Origin: Tepidisphaeraceae bacterium
Lineage (GTDB): Bacteria > Planctomycetota > Phycisphaerae > Tepidisphaerales > Tepidisphaeraceae
Length of the DNA stretch: 64,000 nt
Assembly: GCA_035998445.1 (NCBI GenBank)
Contig: DASYHQ010000056.1
Span: 20,460-84,459, forward strand
Direction: 5' to 3'
A program made the translations under genes and the position numbers. This document shows positions 7,921 to 15,925 of this stretch, one piece after another (within the stretch, counting starts at the first letter, position 1; the number at the start of each line of letters is the position of its first letter). A model generated the notes under the pieces. That model ran no database searches. It saw nothing but the letters and a program-made list of their open reading frames with translations, and had not been told where the DNA came from.

Positions 7921-8044
7921 GGCGGCCAAGCTGCTCGAGGACATCCGCGTGGCCGCGTCCGACGCGTCGGCGTACCGACGCCATGGGCAAGTTGCCCATG
8001 CCACCGTCGAAGCGGTCACCGCCTTGTTCCCAAACACCCTCTGA
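7910..8044 (+). CDS. Small overlapping frame (44 aa) containing a palindromic repeat
   Basis: ATG at 7910 overlaps the stop of the preceding gene by 11 bases, and GGGAG sits just upstream, so it could be translationally coupled. It reads MRLEAAKLLEDIRVAASDAS, then YRRHGQVAHATVEAV and ends FPNTL. The middle RHGQVAHAT is the translation of a family A-type hairpin (CCATGGGCAAGTTGCCCATG), so the repeat is read in frame. It may be the displaced tail of the truncated gene rather than an independent protein. Confidence 0.35.
   Translation: MRLEAAKLLEDIRVAASDASAYRRHGQVAHATVEAVTALFPNTL
7981..8003. repeat. Single-hairpin family A-like palindrome
   Basis: CCATGGGCAAGTTGCCCATG, followed by CCACC, with the same outer bases as family A but AAGTT in place of the CGTCTCG core. 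It is read in frame inside the small open frame 7910-8044. Confidence 0.7.
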
Positions 8045-8111
8045 GGGTTTCCGCACGGCACGGTGGGTGACGTGGGTGGGTGACACGGGTGGGTACGCCG
8101 ACCTGTGTCGT

Positions 8112-8295
8112 AAGGCTAGCGGACAAAACCTCGGCGGGATGCGTCGCGCCTGTCATCCCGATGGGAGCCTTGGCGACCTGAGGGATCTCCCACGGCCCGC
8201 ACCCTCAGTCGGTCGAGATCCCTCAGGTCGCCTTAGGCTCCCTTCGGGATGACACGGGTGCACCGTCGCGCAACGGGGTTTTGTCCGCTAGCCTT
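8112..8295. mobile_element. 184-bp MITE-like element with 19-bp perfect terminal inverted repeats
   Basis: Ends AAGGCTAGCGGACAAAACC and its exact reverse complement at 8277-8295. Inside is a second inverted repeat (TGTCATCCCGATGGGAGCC ... with the right arm ending CTTCGGGATGACA) around CGACCTGAGGGATC/GATCCCTCAGGTCG. The whole element can fold into one long hairpin and encodes nothing. The inner core is shared with a shorter element at 25366-25457. No clear target-site duplication is seen. Confidence 0.75.
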
Positions 8296-8357
8296 TAGCA
8301 TTCCCCGCTCGCCTCGCCGGTTGGAGTACCCGCCTGTGCCGCCCGATCCGGTTGGAT

Positions 8358-9089
8358 TTACGCGGTGGGCACCTCACCGGTGGGAACGACGACGGCGCCC
8401 GGTTGCCGGCGGCGCAGCAGCGCGAGGCTGGACAGGGCGGCGAGGGCGAGCGCGGCGGGTTCGGGGACGGGCGCGGCGGCGAAGTGGGCGGTGAAGACGG
8501 CGTCGGCCTTGAAGTCGCGCGGGCTGTCGGACCAGGCGGTGGTCGTGAGCGCGGCGAGGTCGCTGCCGTTGATGGCGAAGACGTGCCGCCCGCCCTCGTA
8601 GGTGTTGCCGGCGGTGGCGGCCATGGCGCCGTAGTCCTCGATGCCGTCCAGCACGGCCGACGAGCTGAGGAACGCGACGTACTCGTTCACCGGCGTTAGC
8701 GCCAGCGCCCCGACGCTGGCGACGTAGGTGGCCGGCGCGCCGGAGTGGGTGACCTCGAGGGTGCCGCTTTCGTACAGCACGCTGCCGCTGGCCTTCTCGC
8801 CGTCCCACGCCATCAGGTAAAAGCGGAAGTAGCTGCGCCCGGGCCGAGGGGCGGCCGGGTCGAGGCGGAGGTCGAACGAGAAGTCGGTCAGCACGCTGTC
8901 GGCGGGCGCGATGAACGTCTGGCCCATCGTCTGGACGTCCCCCTCGCCCCAGTACCCGAAGTAATCGAACGGCGCTGCGGCGATCGGCCCCGTATCGATG
9001 GTCGTGGCCGCCCCCGCGCGTTGCTGCGCCACAACGCCACCCAACACCGCCGCTGCGACGAGGGTCGTCCGTAAGAACTGCTGCTTCAT
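8358..9089 (-). CDS. PEP-CTERM exported protein
   Basis: 243 residues. The start at 9089 (MKQQFLRTTLVAAAV) has GGGAG 6 bases upstream and gives a clean signal peptide ending near AQQRAGA. The body is a predicted beta-sandwich (GQTFIAPADSVLTDFSFDLRL, RFYLMAWDGEKASG, VYESG-type strands) like many PVC exported proteins of unknown ligand. The C-terminus reads PVPEPAALALAALSSLALL, then RRRQ: the PEP motif, membrane segment and basic tail recognised by exosortase/archaeosortase-type sorting enzymes. About 18 residues trail the RRR, more than usual. No exosortase gene lies in this window. Confidence 0.88.
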   Translation of the reverse strand: MKQQFLRTTLVAAAVLGGVVAQQRAGAATTIDTGPIAAAPFDYFGYWGEGDVQTMGQTFIAPADSVLTDFSFDLRLDPAAPRPGRSYFRFYLMAWDGEKASGSVLYESGTLEVTHSGAPATYVASVGALALTPVNEYVAFLSSSAVLDGIEDYGAMAATAGNTYEGGRHVFAINGSDLAALTTTAWSDSPRDFKADAVFTAHFAAAPVPEPAALALAALSSLALLRRRQPGAVVVPTGEVPTA

Positions 9090-9707
9090 CTGAGTCTCCC
9101 GGAGAGAAATGCACCCGCCGAAACCGGCTGCCTCCCCACGTGTGGGCAGCCGCCGTGAGAATAACAAGGGCGCGACGGAGACTCCAAGGAATATCTGAGA
9201 GGAGATGGATTATCGCTCGTGGTGATTCGTTGAACGCGCGAGCCCGGATGCATCGGCACCGCGCGGCAGCGCGACCCCGGCCGCCGTCGGGCGGGATGGA
9301 GATTCCGCCATGAGGCTCGAGGGTCGACGCGACGGCGAGACGGGATCGGAATGCCGCCGGGAGTGGGACCGGGGCGGCATCGGCAGGATTGCGATCCGGG
9401 CGGCGCGACGCGGCGGCGCGACGCGGTGCGGTGGAATCCTCATCCCGCCCTACGGAACCATTACGGGCATCGAAACGCCCGCATCAGCACGTTCGCAGCG
9501 ATTTTCTCGGTCTCGGTGCAGCGCGAGCGCGGGGGACGGCGGCCTTTGGGCACGTCGCGCGATGGACCCCCGTCCTGCCAAACGGGGCGTTCAACCGGCG
9601 GCCGACGGTTGACCCGGCCTGCCCGGGCGGTGGCCGATAAACGGCGGCAGGCAGATCGACTGGTGAACAATGGTGAACGGGCGAGGCGGTGGCCGATAGT
9701 TGCGTGT
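9090..9707. other. Intergenic region, no supported gene
   Basis: Holds the divergent upstream regions of the PEP-CTERM gene and the 9708 gene, a CG-rich tract with GGCGCGACGCGGCGGCGCGA near 9400-9424, and from 9477 the leader of the segmental duplication. A minus-strand frame reading TETEKIAANVLMRAF matches one at 7456-7500 (TETEKIVANVLMRAI) and may be a shared gene fragment. I see no convincing start for it. Confidence 0.6.
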
Positions 9708-9964
9708 ATGGGCGCGCGATCAAACAAGCGGGACAGGAAGGGACACGTCGACCCGTTTTACGACCGGCGGGTGCGCTTTCGCGCGGCGCTGGGGGCGGTC
9801 GGGTTGTGGGACGCGTTCGCGGCCATGCCGCGGCTGGCGCAAGAGCAGTTGATGCAGCGGAAGTTCGCCGACCCGGTCGTCGAGTTCGACGCGAGCGTGC
9901 CTGAGGAGGACGCGACCGCGATTCGGCCGGCCATCGAAGCCAGGCTGCGCGAGGCGGCGGTCGA
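9477..9964. repeat. Segmental duplication, right copy
   Basis: Counterpart of 7456-7862. The two copies share leader blocks and the first ~85 codons of the following gene. This copy carries an extra ~75 bases (around 9525-9605) between the GGTCTCGGT block and the CCTGCCCGGGC block. Confidence 0.85.
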
Positions 9965-10895
9965 CGCGACGGCGGGATCGCTGAAGGTGCGCGACTATTA
10001 CGCGATCCTCACCCTATGTCGACTGTTGGCGGAGCAACCGCTGAATCCCAGGACGCCGGACGAGGTGCGGCGCTTCTTCGCGCAAGCCCTGCCGGTGCTG
10101 CAGGAGGTCGAACGCACGCAGCACCTGCCAATCGCCCGCGCGATGTTCGAAGCGGTTCACGCCCCGGTCGTCGGCCGCAGCCGATTGGACGGGCGGCTGT
10201 TCACGGCGCCGCTGGAGTTCAGGACGACGCCCGCCGGCAAACGGCAGGTTCGCATCGTCGTGCGCGCGACGGACCCCCAGATGCGCTACGTGACGCTGGA
10301 CGGCGAGCGCCGGCCAATGTATCGCGTGACGACGGCGAGCCCGCACGACCACTTGCAGTGGCTCTCGTGGACGGCCGAGCAGTTCGGCAAATCGCCCGGC
10401 GCGCCCGAACGCCCGGTGTACGTGCAGTCGCACGCGCTGCGCGCCCTGCAGCAGCGCGCCAACCTGCCGGCCATCGCGCCTTACCTGCACGCGTGGTTGT
10501 GCCACGCGATGGAGGAAGCGAAGGTGATCGATCGCATCGGCGACGACCTGCTCGTGGAACTGCGCGTGGACAAGTACCGCTTCGGCTACTTCGTCGTCTC
10601 CGTGCTGCCCGACCTGATCGCGGTGCGCACGTTCCTGTTCCTGACGATGGAGGGCACGCCCGAAGCCCGCAACCTGCGGCGCGAACTGAACCTGTCGCGC
10701 CGCGATGTGGACTGGCTCGGGCTGGACAACCTGAACGCGTTCACGCAGACCGACCTGCGCAACGATCAGGAACTGCGCCGGATGCTAAAGCGGTGCGGCT
10801 GCGGGCACTTGTTCAAAATGGATGAGGAACACTTCTCGCCCGAACCCAAACCGTTCGCCACGGAAATGCGAAAGTACCTGCGATTGGCGGCGTAA
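9708..10895 (+). CDS. Conserved unknown protein, 395 aa (intact paralogue)
   Basis: Starts MGARSNKRDRKGHVDPFY; the upstream in-frame extension is rejected because it is non-coding leader shared with the left duplicate. The N-terminal ~90 residues are repeated in the truncated gene at 7606. The middle (~150-310) alternates strands and helices (VRIVVRATDPQMRYVTLDG, HDHLQWLSWTAEQFG, RVDKYRFGYFVVSVLPDLIAVRTFLFLTMEG). The C-terminus holds CGCGHLFKMDEEHF, a possible but incomplete metal site. There is no signal peptide or membrane span. I do not recognise the family. The neighbouring RAYT, MITE-like element and duplication suggest it lies in a plastic region. Confidence 0.75.
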   Translation: MGARSNKRDRKGHVDPFYDRRVRFRAALGAVGLWDAFAAMPRLAQEQLMQRKFADPVVEFDASVPEEDATAIRPAIEARLREAAVDATAGSLKVRDYYAILTLCRLLAEQPLNPRTPDEVRRFFAQALPVLQEVERTQHLPIARAMFEAVHAPVVGRSRLDGRLFTAPLEFRTTPAGKRQVRIVVRATDPQMRYVTLDGERRPMYRVTTASPHDHLQWLSWTAEQFGKSPGAPERPVYVQSHALRALQQRANLPAIAPYLHAWLCHAMEEAKVIDRIGDDLLVELRVDKYRFGYFVVSVLPDLIAVRTFLFLTMEGTPEARNLRRELNLSRRDVDWLGLDNLNAFTQTDLRNDQELRRMLKRCGCGHLFKMDEEHFSPEPKPFATEMRKYLRLAA

Positions 10896-11118
10896 GGGGG
10901 TGGCGGAGCGCCCGACCACGCTCGCCGCTTGCATCGGTCGTTCCGCCGGATTGACGCCCGCGTCACGTCATTTATGATGACGCGCACGGCGATTCAGGGC
11001 GCCGCCTGTCCGCGGGAAGGACCGAGTCCACCTGGCTGCACAATCTAACGACGGTTCGCGCGAACCTTCTTTCAGCCCACGCATGCGGATAACGGGCAGC
11101 ACTTGAAAGGAGATCGCC

Positions 11119-12366
11119 ATGGCCGCTCGTCATTTTCCCGTTCGTCCGAATCTGGATCAGCTGAAACATCAGGCGAAGGACCTGCTGCGCGACGCGCTCG
11201 CCGGTGAACCGGCCGCGACGGCGGATTTTACGGCGTTTCACCCGCGGAGCATCAAGGCAAGCGAGGCGAAGCTGGCGGATGCGCAGCTCGTGTTGGCGCG
11301 GGCGTACGGCATCGCATCGTGGCCGCGGCTGGTGCTGGCGTGCCAGATGACCGCTGCGATTCAGCGCGATGATGCGGACGCCGTTCGCGCGTTGATCGTG
11401 AGCAATCCCGAGTTGCTGCACGAGGACGCGCGCGGCACGCCGGGCAACTGGGGCCCGCCGATGTCGTACGCGGCCAACCTGGGGCGCGATCGCATCGTGC
11501 AGATGCTGGCCGACATGAACGCGACCGACCTGCAGCACGCCTTCGACCGCGCGTGTCTTCAGGGCAAGATTCAGACCGCCCGCTGGCTGTTGAACCGCGG
11601 GGCCAGAATAGAGCGCGGCATCGCGATGGGACCATGCGAGACGCAGAACGCAGCGGGACTGAAGCTGCTGATCGAACTGGGCGCGGAGATCTGCGATGGG
11701 GATGGCGACCGGTTGGCGCCGGTTGCGTTGCTGCTGCAAACGTACAGCCGCAACCCCGCCGGCAAGCACGAGTGCCTGGAACTGCTGGCCCGCAATGGCT
11801 TCGAGCTTCCCGACACGCCGGTGATGGCGCTGCATCGCGGGCGGATTGATCTGCTGGAAGCCCATCTGCAGCGCGATTCGCAGTTGCCGCATCGGCGGTT
11901 CGGGTATCGCGACGTGTACCCGCTGGAGCTCGGCTGTCACGCGGACACGTCACTTGGCCTGCACGGCACGCCGTTGGACGGCACCACGCTGCTGCACATG
12001 TGCGTGGACTTCGACGAGATGGAGATCGCCCAATGGCTGATCGCCAATGGTGCCGACGTGAACGCGGCCGCCTCCGAAGACGCCGACGGCTTCGGCGGTC
12101 ACACGCCGTTGTTTAACGCGACCGTCTGCCAGTCCTACCGCGTCGGCCGCAGGAAGGACGACGCATTCGCGGCGCTGCTGCTGTCGCACGGCGCGGCCCC
12201 CAACGTTCGCGCGTCGCTCCGCAAGCGGCTGCGCTTCGTGAAGGACGAATCGACTCACACGTTCCGAGACGTCACCCCGCTGGCCTACGGCCAACAGTTC
12301 CACGACCAGGACTGGGTGAACAAGGCGGCGATGAAGACGATCGCGGAACGAGGGGGAGGGGTCTGA
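11119..12366 (+). CDS. Ankyrin-repeat protein
   Basis: 415 residues with a strong ribosome site (AAGGAG) 7 bases before the ATG. The N-terminus (FPVRPNLDQLKHQAKDLLRD, then SEAKLADAQLVLARAYGIASWPRLVL) is a helical domain commonly joined to ankyrin repeats in bacterial proteins. From ~75 on, ankyrin-like units follow: DADAVRALIVSNPELLHED, NWGPPMSYAANLGRDRIVQML, GTTLLHMCVDFDEMEIAQWLIANGADVNA, GHTPLFNATVC, AALLLSHGAAPNVR. It is probably a cytoplasmic protein-binding scaffold; the partner is unknown. It ends tail-to-tail with the GH81 gene, with a family A palindrome between them. Confidence 0.9.
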   Translation: MAARHFPVRPNLDQLKHQAKDLLRDALAGEPAATADFTAFHPRSIKASEAKLADAQLVLARAYGIASWPRLVLACQMTAAIQRDDADAVRALIVSNPELLHEDARGTPGNWGPPMSYAANLGRDRIVQMLADMNATDLQHAFDRACLQGKIQTARWLLNRGARIERGIAMGPCETQNAAGLKLLIELGAEICDGDGDRLAPVALLLQTYSRNPAGKHECLELLARNGFELPDTPVMALHRGRIDLLEAHLQRDSQLPHRRFGYRDVYPLELGCHADTSLGLHGTPLDGTTLLHMCVDFDEMEIAQWLIANGADVNAAASEDADGFGGHTPLFNATVCQSYRVGRRKDDAFAALLLSHGAAPNVRASLRKRLRFVKDESTHTFRDVTPLAYGQQFHDQDWVNKAAMKTIAERGGGV

Positions 12367-12399
12367 GGTTCATCTGAAAGAGCGAGGCGCCCGCTCCGA

Positions 12400-12537
12400 C
12401 CGTGGCATGGGCGTCCCGCCCATGCTCGTCATGAGGCTGACGACAGAATTAGTTGCAGCGGCATGGTCGGCGCAGCAACCCGCAAATGAAATCGCTCGTT
12501 CCAATCGACACGCATGGGCGAGACGCCCATGCCACGG
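12400..12537. repeat. Family A palindromic element between convergent genes
   Basis: Arms CCGTGGCATGGGCGTCCCGC and the right arm ending GAGACGCCCATGCCACGG, with an ~85-base loop unrelated to that of the 555 copy. It lies between the convergent stops at 12366 (plus) and 12571 (minus), where a hairpin could act as a two-way terminator, though no T tract is visible. Confidence 0.85.
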
Positions 12538-12570
12538 TCAGAGCGGGCGCGACACCGCCGTCCCACACCT

Positions 12571-14898
12571 TCACTTCACAACAGCCGACGTCAGCGCCTG
12601 CGGCTTGGCGGTGATCTCGCCGATGGGCTTGCCGTTCTCGTAGACGGTGACCGATTGCTCGGCGGCGTGCGGGTTCCAGACGACGGCGGTGCGGGTGTTG
12701 GTCTCTTTGTTTAGGAAGACCATGGACGTGGGAGACGACGTGTGGCAGGCCCAATCGACCAAGCCTAGGCCGCGCATGGAGTGGGCCATGTAGTACATGA
12801 TGGCCATCTCCTTGGCGTCGCGGGCGATCTTGTCGCCGGGCTCGTTCCAGAGGTCGTCCAGTTGCGCCGCGGCCCAGGCGGGGTCGTACATCAGCACGTA
12901 GCCGAGCATGACGCTGCCGAGCGCGGGGCCGAACGACTTGATCGTGGTCTCCTTGTCCTGCTTGCGCACGTCGGCGTGCATGTGGTCGTACATCTGCCGC
13001 GCGAAGGCGGGATCGCGCACGAGGTACGACAGCGCGGGCGACGCGGGGATCCACTGGATGGCATAGACCCACGAGGCGTCGCCGGTGAAGTAGGTGCCGA
13101 AGACCTTCCCGCCGCCCCAGACCATGCCGGTGGCCTTGTGCGGCCACTCGGGCGGGAAGACGTCGCCGTGCGGGTCGAACCAGTATTCCATGAGAGCGCG
13201 CGACTCGGTGGCGTAGCCCATCGCGCCGGCGGCGAGCATGTCCTTGTCGCCCAGGGCTTGGCCGAGCATGATGAGGCCGGCGAAACTTTGGGCATCTTCC
13301 GATGACGATTCCTGGTTGTTTCCCCCCGGCGAACTCGTGCCGCCCGCCCAGCCGTGGCCGGCCCAGAGGTCGAAGTTGCGCATGAAGGGAAAGCGCGTGT
13401 CGGCGCGGTCCCAGTTGGCGTATTCCTTGGCCACCAGCGTGGCCATGGGGCCGTAGTCCTTGGCGAACTGCGGGTCGTGCGCCGCCAGCAGCGCGGCGGC
13501 CTGCGTGAAGTAGCCGTAGTGGAAGTGGTGGTCGTTGAACTCTTCCGATCCGTAGCTGAAGTTCTTGCCGACCAGCCCGCGCCACTTGGGATACCACATG
13601 AAGTAATGTGCCGTCTCGCCGGGCTCGTAGGTGAACCAATCGACCATGGCGGCGCGCAGGTTGGCGATGAACTTCTGCTGAAGATCCGCGTCGCCGATCT
13701 GCTGCGACATGAGGATGTCCTGCCCCATGCGCAGGATGTCCTTGCCGCCCCAGTAAGTGTCCTCGCCGTACTTCGGGTTGGCGGCCAGCGTGTCGAGGTA
13801 CCACTTCATGCGGGCGGGGTCGTACGGGTTCGCCTCGTCGCGCACCTGCGGCGCCGGCAGGTTGGGGACGATGCCGTTGAACGGATAATCGATCGTAAAC
13901 GTGCTGCCGATGCCGCACTTCAGCGGCCCGCGTGGGCTGAGGTACGTGAAGGCGGGCGACAACTTCAGGTCGTTGGTCGTGTTGCGCCAGTGGTGCGGCA
14001 GCCAGCCTTGAATGACCTGCGTGTTCGTGCCCTTCAGCGCTTCGGCCTCAATCGTCCACGTCGTCTTCACCGTGGCCTTCTCAGGGCTGTACTCCCACGA
14101 GACGGCCGTCTTGCGTGGAATGGCGAAGGCGTGCTGCGCGACGACCGCGATGTCCTCCGCCGCCAGCAGCGGGCAGACGACAAGGTATGAGCCGTTGCCG
14201 CCGGCGAACTGAATTTGCGGGCCATCGGGCGTCAGCGTGAACGACGTGCCATCGGGCGCGAAGATGCCGAACCGTCTGCCGCCGATCTCGAAGCCGACGC
14301 AGTCGCCCTTGACGTTGCCGGTGATCGGCTTGCCGGTGCGGTCGAAGTACTTTGCCTGCCCGGCATTGCGCAGCGACAGCGTCGGTTGCAGCCCGGCGAA
14401 CTCGAACCAGGCGCACGGCATGCCCTCGCCAAGCGTCACATCGATGTACTGCGACGCGTCGTCACCGGCCATTCGGAACGAGACGAGCCAGTCGCTCCAG
14501 TCCTTCGCCTTGGCGGCGGTGGGCTTGAAGTTCGCGGCGCTCACCAGCAGGGGAAACTCGCTGGCGGGATCATTGCCCGGCGGCTGCCAGCGCGTGGGGA
14601 AGAACAAATCGATCCCCTGATCGCTCGTGTCCACCTTCATCGGGTACGCCCACAGCGACCGCGCAAACGGCGTGACGAGCAGCTGCGTCCACCACTTGTT
14701 CGTCGGCAGCGCGCGGTCGCCCTGCTCGACGACGAACAGCTCCCGCCCTTCCATCTTTTTGGCGCCATCTAGCGCATCGGCCGGTGGCGCGACGGCGTAC
14801 GAGCCGGCGCCCACTTGGACGGCCTCTTGCGCGTGAAGGTTGCTGGCGGTGGCGCTGATCAACATGACGAGGACAACAAGGCGGGATAGACGGGCCAT
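12571..14898 (-). CDS. Secreted endo-beta-1,3-glucanase, glycoside hydrolase family 81
   Basis: 775 residues; hydrolyses internal beta-1,3-glucan (laminarin, curdlan, fungal wall) bonds, probably outside the cytoplasm. MARLSRLVVLVMLISATASN is a signal peptide with a likely cut after LHA. GH81 hallmarks are clear: NKWWTQLLVTPFARSLWAYP near the N-terminus, the LPHHWRNTT region, then DHHFHYGYFTQAAALLA with the catalytic Asp segment and GHGWAGG...GNNQESSSEDAQSF, the most conserved GH81 block with the catalytic Glu residues. Length fits the family. It is the last gene of an all-minus cluster with two pseudopilins, a second hydrolase and a LacI regulator. Confidence 0.93.
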   Translation of the reverse strand: MARLSRLVVLVMLISATASNLHAQEAVQVGAGSYAVAPPADALDGAKKMEGRELFVVEQGDRALPTNKWWTQLLVTPFARSLWAYPMKVDTSDQGIDLFFPTRWQPPGNDPASEFPLLVSAANFKPTAAKAKDWSDWLVSFRMAGDDASQYIDVTLGEGMPCAWFEFAGLQPTLSLRNAGQAKYFDRTGKPITGNVKGDCVGFEIGGRRFGIFAPDGTSFTLTPDGPQIQFAGGNGSYLVVCPLLAAEDIAVVAQHAFAIPRKTAVSWEYSPEKATVKTTWTIEAEALKGTNTQVIQGWLPHHWRNTTNDLKLSPAFTYLSPRGPLKCGIGSTFTIDYPFNGIVPNLPAPQVRDEANPYDPARMKWYLDTLAANPKYGEDTYWGGKDILRMGQDILMSQQIGDADLQQKFIANLRAAMVDWFTYEPGETAHYFMWYPKWRGLVGKNFSYGSEEFNDHHFHYGYFTQAAALLAAHDPQFAKDYGPMATLVAKEYANWDRADTRFPFMRNFDLWAGHGWAGGTSSPGGNNQESSSEDAQSFAGLIMLGQALGDKDMLAAGAMGYATESRALMEYWFDPHGDVFPPEWPHKATGMVWGGGKVFGTYFTGDASWVYAIQWIPASPALSYLVRDPAFARQMYDHMHADVRKQDKETTIKSFGPALGSVMLGYVLMYDPAWAAAQLDDLWNEPGDKIARDAKEMAIMYYMAHSMRGLGLVDWACHTSSPTSMVFLNKETNTRTAVVWNPHAAEQSVTVYENGKPIGEITAKPQALTSAVVK

Positions 14899-14948
14899 GG
14901 ACAACCGATACCTTTGTTCGAGCCAGACGAAGTTGGGTTTACCTGCAG

Positions 14949-15830
14949 CTACTTGTACGACAGCGTGGTGTTGACGTTGCTCTTCAAGAGGTCGCACTGG
15001 CCACCGACGCCGCCGACGCTCGCCTTCTTCAGCTTGCGCGATTCGGCGTGGCCGTCCACAAAGAGGAAGTTGGCGCTGTTGTTGGCCATGTGGCGCCAGC
15101 GGATTGAGCCCGCGGCGTCGTTGTTCCATATCGTGGCGGCCTCAACATTTGGGCCGGGATCGATCGACTGAGCATTGTTGGCGTTCGGACTGTCTTCCAG
15201 CAGCAGACTGGCGTTGGCTACTCCAATGCCATATCCATCGTATTGGTGGCCGTCGATGCACCAAGCAGTGGAAATCGACCGCCATTCGTTCTCGGCCACC
15301 TGTGCGCTATCCATGATCAGCACGATCTCAGCAGAACGCTTTACCCTCGTGATCTTCGAGGGCACGCGAACGCCGCCTGGTGGGCCTGCTACTGCGGGGT
15401 CAGGCGTCAAAGGCCCGGTTGGCATGAGTCGCGGGTGAGCTGCGTAATGCACCGTCATACCGATGGAGGCAGGTACGTCGATCGTGTCTTTGTCGATGAA
15501 CAGTTTCCGCGTCCCCGCGTCCCTTTCCTGATCAATGTACCGGTTGCCCTTGCCGTTCAGGGTATTCAACAACAGCACGGTCCAGTCGGTGCTCAGATCG
15601 CCGGGATTAGTTGCTTCGTAGTAGTAGCTCCAGGGCAGCGAGCCCTTGTTGGCGTTCGTGTACATCGCCATGGCCAGGCCCATCTGCTTCATGTTCGACA
15701 GGCACGCCACGTTGTTGGCCGCCCGGCGGGCGCGGTTCAGCGAGGGCAACAGGATGCTGATCAGCACGGCGATGATCCCGATCACCACCAACAGCTCGAC
15801 CAGCGTAAATCCGCGATTGCGCTTGTCCAT
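14949..15830 (-). CDS. Type II secretion-like pseudopilin with C-terminal FVDGHA signature
   Basis: 293 residues. [20 protein letters not shown] is the prepilin leader, cut by the prepilin peptidase between G and F, followed by the hydrophobic N-terminal helix. The C-terminal RWRHMANNSANFLFVDGHAES is the H-x9-DG-type signature typical of the very large pseudopilin families of planctomycetes and Lentisphaerae. The start is at MDKRNRG because the upstream in-frame extension would precede a normal leader. It sits 50 bases upstream of the GH81 start. Such proteins are found beside carbohydrate enzymes; a role in assembling or exporting them is a guess. Confidence 0.93.
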   Translation of the reverse strand: MDKRNRGFTLVELLVVIGIIAVLISILLPSLNRARRAANNVACLSNMKQMGLAMAMYTNANKGSLPWSYYYEATNPGDLSTDWTVLLLNTLNGKGNRYIDQERDAGTRKLFIDKDTIDVPASIGMTVHYAAHPRLMPTGPLTPDPAVAGPPGGVRVPSKITRVKRSAEIVLIMDSAQVAENEWRSISTAWCIDGHQYDGYGIGVANASLLLEDSPNANNAQSIDPGPNVEAATIWNNDAAGSIRWRHMANNSANFLFVDGHAESRKLKKASVGGVGGQCDLLKSNVNTTLSYK

Positions 15831-15925
15831 GTCCAACCTCGCTGCGTAAGAGATGAAAAGGCGGCGGCCACGACCTCCCACAGTCGATGTGCCGCCGCCT
15901 ACTTCCTCGGTCGTCTCGGTTTCGT

